A DNA stretch of 64,000 nt from Paraburkholderia acidicola (GTDB taxonomy: Bacteria; Pseudomonadota; Gammaproteobacteria; Burkholderiales; Burkholderiaceae): positions 1,736,001-1,800,000 of the forward strand of contig NZ_MTZV01000006.1 of NCBI RefSeq assembly GCF_002362315.1, in the 5' to 3' direction. Below are positions 8,031-17,330 of the stretch, in pieces. Below the pieces are notes generated by a model that was given only the letters and a program-made list of their open reading frames with translations, ran no database searches and was not told where the DNA came from. Numbering within the stretch: the first letter of the stretch is position 1; every line of letters starts with the position of its first letter. Both the position numbers and the translations under genes were made by a program.

Positions 8031-9149
8031 ATGAATACTTCAATTGCGATCGTCGGTGCAGGGCTCGGCGGGCTGATGCTCGCCCGCGTCCTGCATGTCC
8101 ACGGCATTGCTGCGACGGTCTATGAGGCGGACGCGTCGGCGGACGCGCGGGCGCAGGGCGGCATGCTCGACATCCACGAAAACAACGGCCAGCTGGCCCT
8201 CAAGGCAGCGGGACTGTTCGATAAGTTTCACGAGATCATTCACCCTGGCGGTCAGGCAACGCGCGTGCTCGACAAGGACGGCAACGTTCTGTACGACGAG
8301 TTCGATGACGGCACAGGCGGTCGACCTGAGGTACCGCGAGGAGAGCTTCGGCGGATTCTGCTGGAGTCACTTCCTGCCGGTACGGTCCGCTGGGGACACA
8401 AGATCACGGCGGCAACTTCGCTCGGTGGTGGGCAACATGTGCTGACGTTTGCTGACGGATCGACAGTGACGAGCGATCTTCTTGTCGGTGCCGACGGTGC
8501 CTGGTCGAAAGTTCGTCCGCTTCTTTCCGAGGCCAAACCGGCCTATGCCGGCGTCTCGTTCATCGAGACGTATCTGTTCGACAGCGACACGCGTCACGCG
8601 GCGAGCGCGCAAGCGGTGGGTGGTGGCTCGATGTTTGCGCTAGCGCCGGGAAAAGGGGTTCAGGCGCATCGCGAGCCCAATAGCGTGCTGCACACTTACG
8701 TAGCGTTGAACAAGCCGGAAGACTGGGTTGCCTGCCTCTTCTTCTCCGACTCCGCGACTGCCCTCGCGCTCGTCGCCGCGGAATTCGATGGCTGGGCACC
8801 AGCGCTGACAGCGCTCATCACCGATGGTGAGACAGCGCCTGTGCCCCGCCCGATTTATGCGCTGCCAGTCGAGCACAAATGGGATCGCGTACCAGGAGTG
8901 ACGCTGCTTGGCGATGCGGCACACCTGATGATCCCGTCTGGCGAAGGCGCCAATCTCGCCATGTATGACGGCGCCGAACTCGCGAGAGCCATTGCCGCCA
9001 ACCCTCGCGATGTTGAAGCCGCGCTTCTCGCGTATGAGCAGGACCTCTTTCCCCGCAGTGCTGCCGAGGCTGTGGAGGCTAGCCGGGTCATCAAGATGTG
9101 CTTCGGCGACAACGCGCCTCAGAGCCTCGTGGACTTTTTCACTCACTGA
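8031..9149 (+). CDS. TetX-like FAD-dependent monooxygenase
   Basis: The 372-residue flavoprotein has the class A monooxygenase fold: a dinucleotide-binding GAGLGGLMLARVL at the N-terminus, GGMLDIHENNGQLAL (a TetX-like substrate loop), DLLVGADGAWSKVRPLL (the DG motif), and GDAAHLMIPSGEGANLAMYD (the GD motif that contacts FAD ribose). It would hydroxylate an aromatic or polyketide substrate using NAD(P)H and O2. TetX inactivates tetracyclines, but this protein could act on another compound; the sequence alone does not show antibiotic resistance. It is divergent from a TetR regulator and sits behind two palindromic operators, which implies substrate-responsive expression. Confidence 0.87.
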   Translation: MNTSIAIVGAGLGGLMLARVLHVHGIAATVYEADASADARAQGGMLDIHENNGQLALKAAGLFDKFHEIIHPGGQATRVLDKDGNVLYDEFDDGTGGRPEVPRGELRRILLESLPAGTVRWGHKITAATSLGGGQHVLTFADGSTVTSDLLVGADGAWSKVRPLLSEAKPAYAGVSFIETYLFDSDTRHAASAQAVGGGSMFALAPGKGVQAHREPNSVLHTYVALNKPEDWVACLFFSDSATALALVAAEFDGWAPALTALITDGETAPVPRPIYALPVEHKWDRVPGVTLLGDAAHLMIPSGEGANLAMYDGAELARAIAANPRDVEAALLAYEQDLFPRSAAEAVEASRVIKMCFGDNAPQSLVDFFTH

Positions 9150-9188
9150 CCGCTTGTCGAGTATCGGCCGTTGCAAGTCCAGACCCGG

Positions 9189-11093
9189 TCACTTTCTCGA
9201 CACACCGCCAATATGCTCGGCAAAGAAAGCGTCCATCGCTTCATAGAACTCGAACTGGTTCTCCTCGTTATGAAAACCGTGCCCTTCGTTTTCCTTGAGG
9301 ATGTATTTCACATCGACGCCACGCGCACGCAAGGCACTCACGATCTGATCGCTCTCGGCCTGTTTGACTCGCGGATCGTTGGCGCCTTGTGCAACGAGGA
9401 GCGGTGTCACGATCTTGTCCACGAAAAATAGCGGCGACGCATCGTGCAGTGTCCGCTTGCCCTCTTCGGTCTGCGGGTTGCCGATCATCTCGTACATCAT
9501 GTCGCGTATCGGCTCCCAATACGGCGGCATCGATTCGAGCAACGTGAAGAGGTTCGATACACCGACATAGTCGACGGCAGCCGCATATCGATCCGGAGTA
9601 AACGCAATGCCCGCAAGCGTGGCGTAGCCGCCATAACTTACGCCGTAGATCCCGACCCGCGCTGGATCGACGATCCCTTGCGACACAAGCCAGTCGACAC
9701 CGTCATCGATATCGTTCTGCATTGCGCGACCCCATTGCCCGAAGCTTGCCTCCCAGAACGCACGCCCATATCCCGTCGAACCACGGAAGTTAACCTGTAG
9801 CACTGCATAGCCGCGATTCGCAAGCAACTGCGCTTCTGCATTGAAGCCCCACGTGTCTCTCGCCCACGGGCCGCCGTGCGGATTGACGATCAGCGGCAAC
9901 GGCTCGGCGAATATCTGTCCAAGCTCGAATCCTGCAGGTAGCGTCAGATAGCCGTTGATCTGCAGGCCATCGCGTGCAACGAAGTGAACGGGCAGCATTG
10001 GCACCATATCGTTAGGGTCGAGCCACGGCGCCATGTCCGCCAGCTTCGCGAGGCGCCGTCGCTCGATGTCGTAGATCCACATCGAACCGGGCGATCTATC
10101 GCTAGCGGCATACACGATTGCACGCGATTCGTCGCGCGTGTTGCTCACGATGGTGGCTTCCTGATCTGGCAACTGACGTTCGAGATCTGCTCTGATGTCT
10201 CGAGTTTTGCTGTCGAAGAAATGACGATGAATCCGGTCGTCGATATAAAACGCAGCTGTCAGCACACGTCGATGTTCCGAATACCTGAGCCCACCCACAT
10301 CGACATGCGCCGTCTCAAACAGCAGGGTGCCTTCTTTTGCCGTTTGGGGATCGAACTCGAAAATGGCGGTTTTGTCGCGCCCGCGGTTCGACAGAACGTA
10401 AATCTGTTTGTTGTCGAACGTGAAGAACAATGGCGCAACGGTCTCGCGGAAGTCGGTCGTCAGAATGGCGCGGAAAGGCTCGGTCTCGACGTCACGGTAG
10501 AGCAACGTGTTGTTCACGCCATCGGTCGCGATCGCGACGCGCAACCGTCCATCGTGATCTGTCATCCAGCCTGTGACGTTGCCTGGGTTCTCTGCGATCG
10601 GTGTTAGTTCAGCCGTCTTAACATCAACGCGAAAAACGTCGAAGACCTGCGGATCGCGACGATTCATCTCGATCAGCACATGGCGGTCGTCATCCCTGAG
10701 TTCGTCGACAATACTGGCCCTGACGCCATCGAACGGCGTCAGATCGCGCGGCTCGCCACCGTCGATCGGAACAGATAGCACGTGGAAGTTCTCGTCACCG
10801 CCGAAGTCTTTGGCAAACAGAATCTGATCGTTGCCCTTCCACATATGGAAGGACACGTCGCGTTCTGTTTCGCTGGTCAAGGGGCGTGGCTCGCCGACGG
10901 GGGAGCCTTCGGCATCGATCCCTTGCACGAATATGTTCTGGCGGCCCGCGTGTAGCGCAGCAAAGGCGAGGTGCCGCCCGTCGGGCGCAATGTCGAATGC
11001 GTGCTTGTCTGGTCTGCGGAAGAAGTCTCGTACCGCGTATCGTTTGACTGCGCTACCGCTACCCTTATCCGTTCGCTGATTCTCAGCAACCAT
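9189..11093 (-). CDS. S9 family (prolyl oligopeptidase-type) peptidase
   Basis: From the ATG at 11093, preceded by GGAGGT, the product has 634 residues. The N-terminal two thirds are a predicted beta-propeller built of repeated strand motifs such as DGRHLAFAALHAGRQNIFV. The C-terminal alpha/beta hydrolase domain has NPHGGPWARDTWGF (oxyanion region), GIYGVSYGGYAT (nucleophile Ser), GANDPRVKQAES (Asp) and NEGHGFHNEEN (His). It should cleave short peptides after particular residues, or act as an acylaminoacyl peptidase. There is no signal peptide, so it is probably cytoplasmic. It stands alone and converges on the monooxygenase gene. Confidence 0.92.
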   Translation of the reverse strand: MVAENQRTDKGSGSAVKRYAVRDFFRRPDKHAFDIAPDGRHLAFAALHAGRQNIFVQGIDAEGSPVGEPRPLTSETERDVSFHMWKGNDQILFAKDFGGDENFHVLSVPIDGGEPRDLTPFDGVRASIVDELRDDDRHVLIEMNRRDPQVFDVFRVDVKTAELTPIAENPGNVTGWMTDHDGRLRVAIATDGVNNTLLYRDVETEPFRAILTTDFRETVAPLFFTFDNKQIYVLSNRGRDKTAIFEFDPQTAKEGTLLFETAHVDVGGLRYSEHRRVLTAAFYIDDRIHRHFFDSKTRDIRADLERQLPDQEATIVSNTRDESRAIVYAASDRSPGSMWIYDIERRRLAKLADMAPWLDPNDMVPMLPVHFVARDGLQINGYLTLPAGFELGQIFAEPLPLIVNPHGGPWARDTWGFNAEAQLLANRGYAVLQVNFRGSTGYGRAFWEASFGQWGRAMQNDIDDGVDWLVSQGIVDPARVGIYGVSYGGYATLAGIAFTPDRYAAAVDYVGVSNLFTLLESMPPYWEPIRDMMYEMIGNPQTEEGKRTLHDASPLFFVDKIVTPLLVAQGANDPRVKQAESDQIVSALRARGVDVKYILKENEGHGFHNEENQFEFYEAMDAFFAEHIGGVSRK

Positions 11094-11172
11094 ATGCACC
11101 TCCAAGAAAACTGCATTTTTGTCGACATGGCAAGACGGCAACGCCAGGCTTGCAGATCCTCAACATCAGCGC

Positions 11173-12138
11173 CTATCGCTGCATCTCCGCCCGAAGCTCC
11201 CGCACCCCCCGCCCCAGCCTTCGACGCAACAAAGTCCGCAGCGTCGCCGAGTCGGCATAACCCACCTCGCTTGCAATCCTCTCGATATCGTAGCCAATCG
11301 AAACGAGGTTCTGCGCCCGTTCGATTCGCAGATCCTGAAAGAATGCCAAAGGTGATTTGCCAAGCACCGCCTCGGTACGGCGCTGCAATGTGCGCGGTCC
11401 AACGGACAACGCACTCGCCGCTGCCTGCAACGAAAAACCCACCGAAAGATTGTCGCGCGCCCATCGCTCGAATCGCTCAACCAAGGGATCGGCGTGCGCA
11501 AGATGATCGGGGATGATGTATTCGGCCTGCGATGACCGCTTGTCGATCAGCATGAGACGCGCAACGAGCGTCGCAAGTTCGGGACTCGTTTGACGCAGCA
11601 GCCATAGCGCGAGATCGAGATGGCCCATCGCAGAACCCGCGGTGACCACGCTTTGTGACGCGACGACCATGCGTGAATCATCCAGATTGACGGCCGGATA
11701 GCGTTGCCGGAAAAAAGGCGCCAGTGACCAGGTCGTCGTCGCCTCACGGTTATCCAGAAGCCCGGCTTCGGCCAGCAGAAAAGTCCCGATACAGGCCGCC
11801 GCGACACTGACGCCGTCAGCGTGCCAGGTACGAAGGGCCGCCATCGCGTCGCGCGTATCGCGACGCTCCAGCGCCTCGATCAGCCGATCCGGCTGCCGCA
11901 CACTCGGCGCGGGCACCACCACCCAATCCGGACGACCGATCGTGCTGGCCAGTTCGACCGCTGTCGACAGCCCGTGCGCGGTACGGATGCGTCTGCGCAC
12001 GCCCACCACCCGTACGTCGAAGGGCGGTGCGGGGAACCCTTGGGCTGCGGCTTGTTCATTGGCCATCGCGAAGGTATCGAGAAACACCGTAAGCCCGGTA
12101 TCGAACAATCCGTCCAGCGCGAGGATGGCTACTCTCAT
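11173..12138 (-). CDS. GlxA-type AraC family regulator
   Basis: The 321-residue product combines an N-terminal DJ-1/PfpI-like domain (MRVAILALDGLFDTGLTVFL; DWVVVPAPS; VAAACIGTFLLAEAGLLD, with Cys at the nucleophile-elbow position) and a C-terminal double helix-turn-helix AraC domain (LSVGFSLQAAASALSVGPRT and ERIASEVGYADSATL). Regulators of this build sense small metabolites, and some have a non-catalytic DJ-1 domain. The target is unknown. It is encoded between the S9 peptidase (same strand, 79 bases downstream) and a divergent GNAT gene. Confidence 0.92.
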   Translation of the reverse strand: MRVAILALDGLFDTGLTVFLDTFAMANEQAAAQGFPAPPFDVRVVGVRRRIRTAHGLSTAVELASTIGRPDWVVVPAPSVRQPDRLIEALERRDTRDAMAALRTWHADGVSVAAACIGTFLLAEAGLLDNREATTTWSLAPFFRQRYPAVNLDDSRMVVASQSVVTAGSAMGHLDLALWLLRQTSPELATLVARLMLIDKRSSQAEYIIPDHLAHADPLVERFERWARDNLSVGFSLQAAASALSVGPRTLQRRTEAVLGKSPLAFFQDLRIERAQNLVSIGYDIERIASEVGYADSATLRTLLRRRLGRGVRELRAEMQR

Positions 12139-12287
12139 GTCGCAAACACCTCTATTAATGTCATTTACGACTATAGCCTCGCTCCCGGTGGAAGTCTAGA
12201 CTGCGTAGCAATGTCGGCAGGTTAACGCTCTGGCCGGGCATTCGATCAACCCGTTGGAACACCGCTACGCCTGCGCGCGGAGATAGC

Positions 12288-12992
12288 ATGAACGATTCGA
12301 TACAGACTGACCTCGACCGTCCGATCTGGGCGGCACTCAACACGCACCAGGCGCACCTTGGGTATGGAGACGCGCTTGTCCGTCGATACCATCCCGATGT
12401 AGCACCCTTTGCTGCGCTCGCATCCGAAACGCCCGCCGCCTATCAGGCGCTGCGCCAGCTTCTGCTGCCGCACGAACAGGCTGCCCTGCTGCAATCCGCG
12501 GAACCGATCGATGCAATCGACGGGCTACAGCTAACGCCCGTGGGCGTCATCCACCAGATGATCGCTTCGCGCGTTAACGCAACGCATGCTGACAACGCGG
12601 AGGTCATCCGGCTCGGTAACGCGGATGCGAAAGACATGCTCGATCTGACGCAGAAGACAAAGCCCGGACCTTTCGGCAAGCGAACTCACGAGATGGGCCA
12701 TTACATCGGAATCCGCGACCACGGGCGGCTCATTGCGATGGCTGGCGAACGGATGCATGTCGCGGGATACGTCGAGATCAGCGCCGTGTGCGTAGACGAC
12801 GACTATCGCGGACGCGGCCTTGCAGGTCGACTCATGAATGTCTTGCGCAGCGAGATCGAGCACCGCGGAGAAACGCCGTTTCTGCACGTGCTCAGCCACA
12901 ACACGTCAGCGATCGGGCTGTATGAGCGTCTTGGCTTCAGCTTGCGTCGCACGTTTCACCTTATCCGCATCGGACATACCAGTCCGGTTTAA
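12288..12992 (+). CDS. GNAT family N-acetyltransferase
   Basis: The 234-residue product has a longer than usual N-terminal region (about 100 residues with a proline- and alanine-rich helix pattern) followed by a GNAT domain. EISAVCVDDDYRGRGLAGRL is the acetyl-CoA loop and NTSAIGLYERLGFSLRRTF is the closing motif. The N-terminal extension suggests a tandem-GNAT arrangement in which the first copy is degenerate, which I cannot confirm by eye. The substrate is unknown. It precedes an SDR gene by 41 bases on the same strand, so the two may be cotranscribed. Confidence 0.88.
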   Translation: MNDSIQTDLDRPIWAALNTHQAHLGYGDALVRRYHPDVAPFAALASETPAAYQALRQLLLPHEQAALLQSAEPIDAIDGLQLTPVGVIHQMIASRVNATHADNAEVIRLGNADAKDMLDLTQKTKPGPFGKRTHEMGHYIGIRDHGRLIAMAGERMHVAGYVEISAVCVDDDYRGRGLAGRLMNVLRSEIEHRGETPFLHVLSHNTSAIGLYERLGFSLRRTFHLIRIGHTSPV

Positions 12993-13033
12993 CTCATCGC
13001 TCTATAAACGCTAGCAAGTGCAAGGAAGTCACC

Positions 13034-13891
13034 ATGTCTAAAAACATTCTTATTACCGGGGCTAGCAGCGGTTTTGGCCGCGATACGGCGCAAACGCTCG
13101 CTCACGCCGGACACCAGGTATTCGCGTCCATGCGCGACGTCGCCGGACGTAACCGGGCCCATGCCGATGCCTTGCAAGCCAGAGGTATTCATGTCATCGA
13201 ACTGGACGTGACAGACGAAATTTCCGTCGAACGCGGCGTGGCTTCCGTGCTCGACAAAGCCGGACACCTCGACGTACTAGTCAACAATGCGGGCATCGGT
13301 TCAGCGGGCATCTCCGAAGCGTTTACGACAGAACAGTTACGCGCGCTCTTTGACGTCAACGTATTCGGCGTTCAACGGATGCTAAGAACCGTGTTGCCCA
13401 CTTTCAGGCAACAGGGGCACGGCCTGGTGATCAACATCGGCTCGATCCTTGGTCGCGTGACCTTTCCTTTTTTCGGTCTGTATGGCGCATCGAAGTTCGC
13501 AATCGAAGCGTTGACCGACAGCTATCGCTATGAGCTATCGAAGTTGGGCATCGACGTGGTGCTCATCCAGCCCAGCAACTATCCGACGAACATTTTCGCG
13601 AGCGCCCAGCGGCCCAGCGACACCGCGCGCAGCCAGGGCTACGGTGAAATCAGTGCCATTCCGGACAAGATGGTGGATACCTTGATGGCGCTGTTCAAAG
13701 GCGACAACGCGCCGAACCCGCATGACGTAGCCGAAGCCATTGCACAGGTCGTTCAGCAACCAGATGGCAAGCGTCCCGCACGTCTGGTAGTGGGTCAGTC
13801 ATTTGGCGCTGACGCCATCAATGCGCAAGCTGTGTCGATCCAGGCGCAGTTGCTGGAAGGCCTTGGTCTCGGACAACTCACCGAAGCGTAA
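13034..13891 (+). CDS. SDR family oxidoreductase
   Basis: This 285-residue classical-type short-chain dehydrogenase has ILITGASSGFGRDTA (TGxxxGxG cofactor loop), DVLVNNAGIGSAG, INIGSILGRVTFPFFGLYGA (Ser and Tyr region) and YGASKFAIEAL (YxxxK). It would reduce or oxidise a hydroxyl/carbonyl group with NAD(P). The substrate is not predictable. A ribosome site (AAGGA) precedes the ATG. It lies directly downstream of the GNAT gene. Confidence 0.92.
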   Translation: MSKNILITGASSGFGRDTAQTLAHAGHQVFASMRDVAGRNRAHADALQARGIHVIELDVTDEISVERGVASVLDKAGHLDVLVNNAGIGSAGISEAFTTEQLRALFDVNVFGVQRMLRTVLPTFRQQGHGLVINIGSILGRVTFPFFGLYGASKFAIEALTDSYRYELSKLGIDVVLIQPSNYPTNIFASAQRPSDTARSQGYGEISAIPDKMVDTLMALFKGDNAPNPHDVAEAIAQVVQQPDGKRPARLVVGQSFGADAINAQAVSIQAQLLEGLGLGQLTEA

Positions 13892-13971
13892 GCGGGTTCT
13901 ACGCTTTCGCACCTCACGGGCGGGATGCCATTACAATCGGACACTTCGATCCGACAACCGTGATTTGCGCC

Positions 13972-14373
13972 ATGAGATACCTACTTGCATCGACACTCGC
14001 GGCGATTCTCGCGGCCACCAGCATGGCCGCGAACGCCCAGGCATCCGGGAGCAGCGATACGTCCCAGCGGCAATGCGCTATTGGCTATGTCACTGGCGTG
14101 GGTGGGTCGGTACAGAGCGTGCGCGAATACCTTGCAACCCGCAGCAGAGACCAGATTCGCTACATTACGGAGAATCCGATTCAATGCAAGATTTCCGACG
14201 AGGGTCGCGCGACCGACTGCACCGGCATCACCAGTCTTCGGAATGAGAAAGTCAGCGTGTACGACGACAGCGACAGTACGACGACGTCCGTAGTCGCTCG
14301 CGTCGAACTCGAACGCGGAACGTACCCAATCATCATTGCTGTTCCCAAGCAGGATGTGCGATGTGAGGAGTGA
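13972..14373 (+). CDS. Secreted hypothetical protein
   Basis: The 133-residue product starts with a clear signal peptide, MRYLLASTLAAILAATSMAA, with likely cleavage after NAQA. The mature part has several Cys residues (in RQCAIGYVTG, IQCKISDEG, TDCTGITS and QDVRCEE) that could form disulfides in the periplasm. I recognise no domain. A GTG at 13960 is in frame, but the signal peptide fits better from ATG 13972. The stop lies 3 bases from the stop of the convergent PhzF-like gene. Confidence 0.75.
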   Translation: MRYLLASTLAAILAATSMAANAQASGSSDTSQRQCAIGYVTGVGGSVQSVREYLATRSRDQIRYITENPIQCKISDEGRATDCTGITSLRNEKVSVYDDSDSTTTSVVARVELERGTYPIIIAVPKQDVRCEE

Positions 14374-14376
14374 CGG

Positions 14377-15168
14377 TCACCCTGTGCTGCTGACCGCACG
14401 CCCACCAACCTGAACCGCTCCGTCCAGATATCGGGCGGTGAGCGTACAAGGCTGACCCAGCGCATCGCCTTGTAGCAACGTAATACTTCGCTCCAGCAAT
14501 ACAGCCAGCGCCCCTGCCGCCACGCCCGTTGCGGCATCTTCGAGATGCGGCTCGAGATGATTGAAGTTGCGGCCCACATAGATATCGTCGGCAAGACGGC
14601 AATAGGCATAGAGGCCCGACACGCCGTGTGTGCGGCTCCATCCGGCAATCGCAGCGAGATCGGGGCGCAACGCCTGCAACGTCGATTGATCCGCCACTTC
14701 CACCAGCAGCTTTGCGCTGCCCACCGACGCAAGCCTCGGTATACCAGTCAGCTCAACCGGTTTCGCGCGAAGTAACTGCGCTGTTTCCGCGAGATCGATA
14801 TTCAGTGCCGGACAACGCTGCGGCTTCAAGCCAATCAAGATGTTGTTATGGGTACGTTCGACTTCGAGAATCTGCCGATGCATGCTCGTGACGAACTGAA
14901 TCCGCGCGCTGTCCGGGTTTCGCTCAAACAACAACGCGCTCGCCGCAAGTGTCGCATGCAGGCAAAGCGGACTACGGGTATGCGGATAGTAGTAATCGAG
15001 CACGATGTTGCCAGCAGCATCGGTTGCTATGAATACCGTCGCAGCCGCGTCTTGTTGCCGCGCAAACTCGAGCCGTTCCGATTCAGTCAATGCAAAATCC
15101 TCGACGACGATAGCAGCGTTGCCGCTCGCATCGGTACGGCCAAAGCAAAGCATGCGGTGAGTATTCAT
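14377..15168 (-). CDS. PhzF family isomerase-like protein, catalytic Glu missing
   Basis: The 263-residue product has the length and two-lobe pattern of PhzF-like epimerases/isomerases: DASGNAAIVVEDFALTESE, then YPHTRSPLCLHATLAASALL (normally a CGHATLA motif) and HLEDAATGVAAGALAVLL in the second lobe. In most active PhzF proteins a Glu lies in an ETxF motif near residue 45; here the matching stretch is AAATVFIA, with Ala43 where Glu is expected. The protein may be inactive, act by another mechanism or bind a ligand. The gene is alone between a convergent secreted protein and a divergent acyl-CoA dehydrogenase. Confidence 0.85.
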   Translation of the reverse strand: MNTHRMLCFGRTDASGNAAIVVEDFALTESERLEFARQQDAAATVFIATDAAGNIVLDYYYPHTRSPLCLHATLAASALLFERNPDSARIQFVTSMHRQILEVERTHNNILIGLKPQRCPALNIDLAETAQLLRAKPVELTGIPRLASVGSAKLLVEVADQSTLQALRPDLAAIAGWSRTHGVSGLYAYCRLADDIYVGRNFNHLEPHLEDAATGVAAGALAVLLERSITLLQGDALGQPCTLTARYLDGAVQVGGRAVSSTG

Positions 15169-15412
15169 CGTGGATCGAGTCTCTTAGGTTATCGCCGACG
15201 CATCAGAAAAGCTGTAGAACATCCATACGTGCACCATTCTAGCGTTCCAACGTACCGCTAGAACCGCGCCAATTTCGGATTCCGCGGGCCGGGCCGTCCT
15301 GTCAAAAAAGAAACGACCGTACTATTATTTGTGTATCCTTGTTCCATTCCGCAAAGTACGGCCCGTGACGGGTGCCGTGTAATGACGATCTTCCTTTGTG
15401 AGTGCAGACCCG

Positions 15413-17266
15413 ATGCCTTCCATGCTGCTTTCCCGGCGCGACCTCGCCTTTCAGTTATATGAATGGCTCGATGTCGAAACGCTGACACAACGCCCGCGCT
15501 TCGCGGATCATTCGCGTGAAACCTTCGATGCAACGCTCGATACCAGCGAACGCATGGCCACCGAGCTGTTCGCCACTCACAACAAGAAAAACGATCAGCA
15601 GGAACCGCACTTCGATGGCGAGCGCGTTCATATCATTCCCGAGGTCAAGACAGCGCTCGATGCTTTCGGCACGAGCGGGCTGATTGCATCGAGCCGCGAT
15701 TACGAGGTCGGCGGTATGCAACTGCCGACGGTGATCGGCAAGGCCTGCTTTGGCATGTTCACGGCGGCTAACTGCGGCACCGCGTCCTACCCCTTCCTGA
15801 CCGTGGCAAACACAACGCTGCTGCTCGCGCACGGCACGCCTGCGCAGATCGACACCTTCGCTAAACCGCAACTGGAAGGGCGCTGGTTCGGCACGATGTG
15901 TCTGTCGGAACCGCAAGCCGGTTCCTCGCTGTCCGACATCGTGACGCGCGCACAGGCCGACGGCGATTCGCCGTTTGGCCCGCAATACCGTCTGACCGGC
16001 AACAAGATGTGGATCTCCGCCGGCGAACACGAACTGTCCGACAACATCGTGCATCTCGTCCTCGCCAAGATTCCGGGGCCGGACGGCAAGCTGATTCCAG
16101 GCGTAAAAGGCATCTCGCTCTTCATCGTGCCGAAGTTCATCGTCGATGCAAACGGTACGCTTGGTGAGCATAACGACGTCGTGCTCGCGGGCCTCAATCA
16201 CAAGATGGGTTATCGCGGCACCACCAACTGTCTGTTGAATTTCGGCGAAGGCACGAAGTATCGACCGGGCGGCAAGAGCGGCGCAATCGGCTATCTGGTG
16301 GGCGAACCGCACAAAGGTTTGTCGGCGATGTTCGTGATGATGAACGAGATGCGGATCGGCGTCGGCATGGGCGCGGCCATGCTCGGTTCGACGGGCTATC
16401 TGCATTCACTCGACTACGCACGCAATCGTCCGCAGGGCCGGTCGATCGGCCCGGCGGGTAAAGATCCGGCCAGCCCGCAAGTCAAACTCGTCGAACATGC
16501 CGATGTGCGTCGCATGTTGCTCGCGCAAAAAGCCTATGTGGAAGGTGCGATCGGTTTGAATCTGTACTGCGCGCGGCTGGTTGACGAAGAGCTAAGCGCC
16601 GCAGATGACAGCGCACTCAAGCAAGCATCGCTGCTGCTGGAAATCCTCACGCCGATCGCGAAGAGCTGGCCATCGAAGTGGTGCCTGCACGCAAACGATC
16701 TCGCGATCCAGATTCACGGCGGTTATGGCTACACGCGCGAATACAACGTCGAGCAGTTCTACCGCGATAACCGCTTGAACCCGATTCACGAAGGCACTGA
16801 CGGCATCCACGGTATGGATCTGCTAGGCCGTAAGGTCGTCATGCAGGACGGCGCAGCGTTCAAGCTGCTCGGTCAGCGGATCGGCACAGCGATCAGGCGT
16901 GCGATTGAAAGCGGCCATCCCGAACAGGAAGCGCAGGCAGAGGCACTCGACACCGCAATCAAGCGACTCGCCACCGTCACGCAGGCGCTATGGCAAACCG
17001 GTGACCCACAGTTGACGCTCGCCAACGCAACGATCTACCTCGAAGCATTCGGCCACATCGTGCTGTCGTGGATCTGGCTCGAGCAGGCGATCGTCGCCGC
17101 AGCGGCACTCGCAAAAGCCGAAGGCGACGAAGCGGGTTTCTATCAAGGCAAGCTCGCAGCCGCGCGCTATTTCTTCCGGTGGGAATTGCCGAAGACCGGC
17201 CCGCAGTTCGATCTGCTGGCCTCGCTCGATCGCACCACACTCGACATGCAGGACGCTTGGTTCTAA
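15413..17266 (+). CDS. Acyl-CoA dehydrogenase with C-terminal extension (DmdC-like class)
   Basis: The product has 617 residues from ATG 15413; other possible starts are GTG 15398 and ATG 15422, and none has a strong ribosome site. FAD-domain motifs include GTMCLSEPQAGSSLSDIVTR and GNKMWISAGEHELSDNI, and the C-terminal helical domain has QIHGGYGYTREYNVEQFYRD followed by HEGTDGIHGMDLLGRKV, which holds the catalytic-base Glu. At about 600 residues it belongs to the long class with an extra C-terminal domain, often annotated as 3-methylmercaptopropionyl-CoA dehydrogenase; the substrate here could be another acyl-CoA. The next gene, 64 bases on, is an SDR, so the pair may act in fatty-acid or related catabolism. 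Confidence 0.9.
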   Translation: MPSMLLSRRDLAFQLYEWLDVETLTQRPRFADHSRETFDATLDTSERMATELFATHNKKNDQQEPHFDGERVHIIPEVKTALDAFGTSGLIASSRDYEVGGMQLPTVIGKACFGMFTAANCGTASYPFLTVANTTLLLAHGTPAQIDTFAKPQLEGRWFGTMCLSEPQAGSSLSDIVTRAQADGDSPFGPQYRLTGNKMWISAGEHELSDNIVHLVLAKIPGPDGKLIPGVKGISLFIVPKFIVDANGTLGEHNDVVLAGLNHKMGYRGTTNCLLNFGEGTKYRPGGKSGAIGYLVGEPHKGLSAMFVMMNEMRIGVGMGAAMLGSTGYLHSLDYARNRPQGRSIGPAGKDPASPQVKLVEHADVRRMLLAQKAYVEGAIGLNLYCARLVDEELSAADDSALKQASLLLEILTPIAKSWPSKWCLHANDLAIQIHGGYGYTREYNVEQFYRDNRLNPIHEGTDGIHGMDLLGRKVVMQDGAAFKLLGQRIGTAIRRAIESGHPEQEAQAEALDTAIKRLATVTQALWQTGDPQLTLANATIYLEAFGHIVLSWIWLEQAIVAAAALAKAEGDEAGFYQGKLAAARYFFRWELPKTGPQFDLLASLDRTTLDMQDAWF

Positions 17267-17330
17267 AGCCGCGCTTCTAAAGCAATCCCATTCGCATCTC
17301 AACCTCGACACCGACATGGCAGGAGACAAG

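Noticed and set aside
8031..9149. Calling the monooxygenase a tetracycline-resistance gene
   Set aside because: The fold and loops resemble TetX, but the family is broad and nothing here shows tetracycline as the substrate.
15258..15533. A minus-strand frame over the acyl-CoA dehydrogenase start
   Set aside because: It overlaps the start of a strongly supported gene and has no recognisable features.
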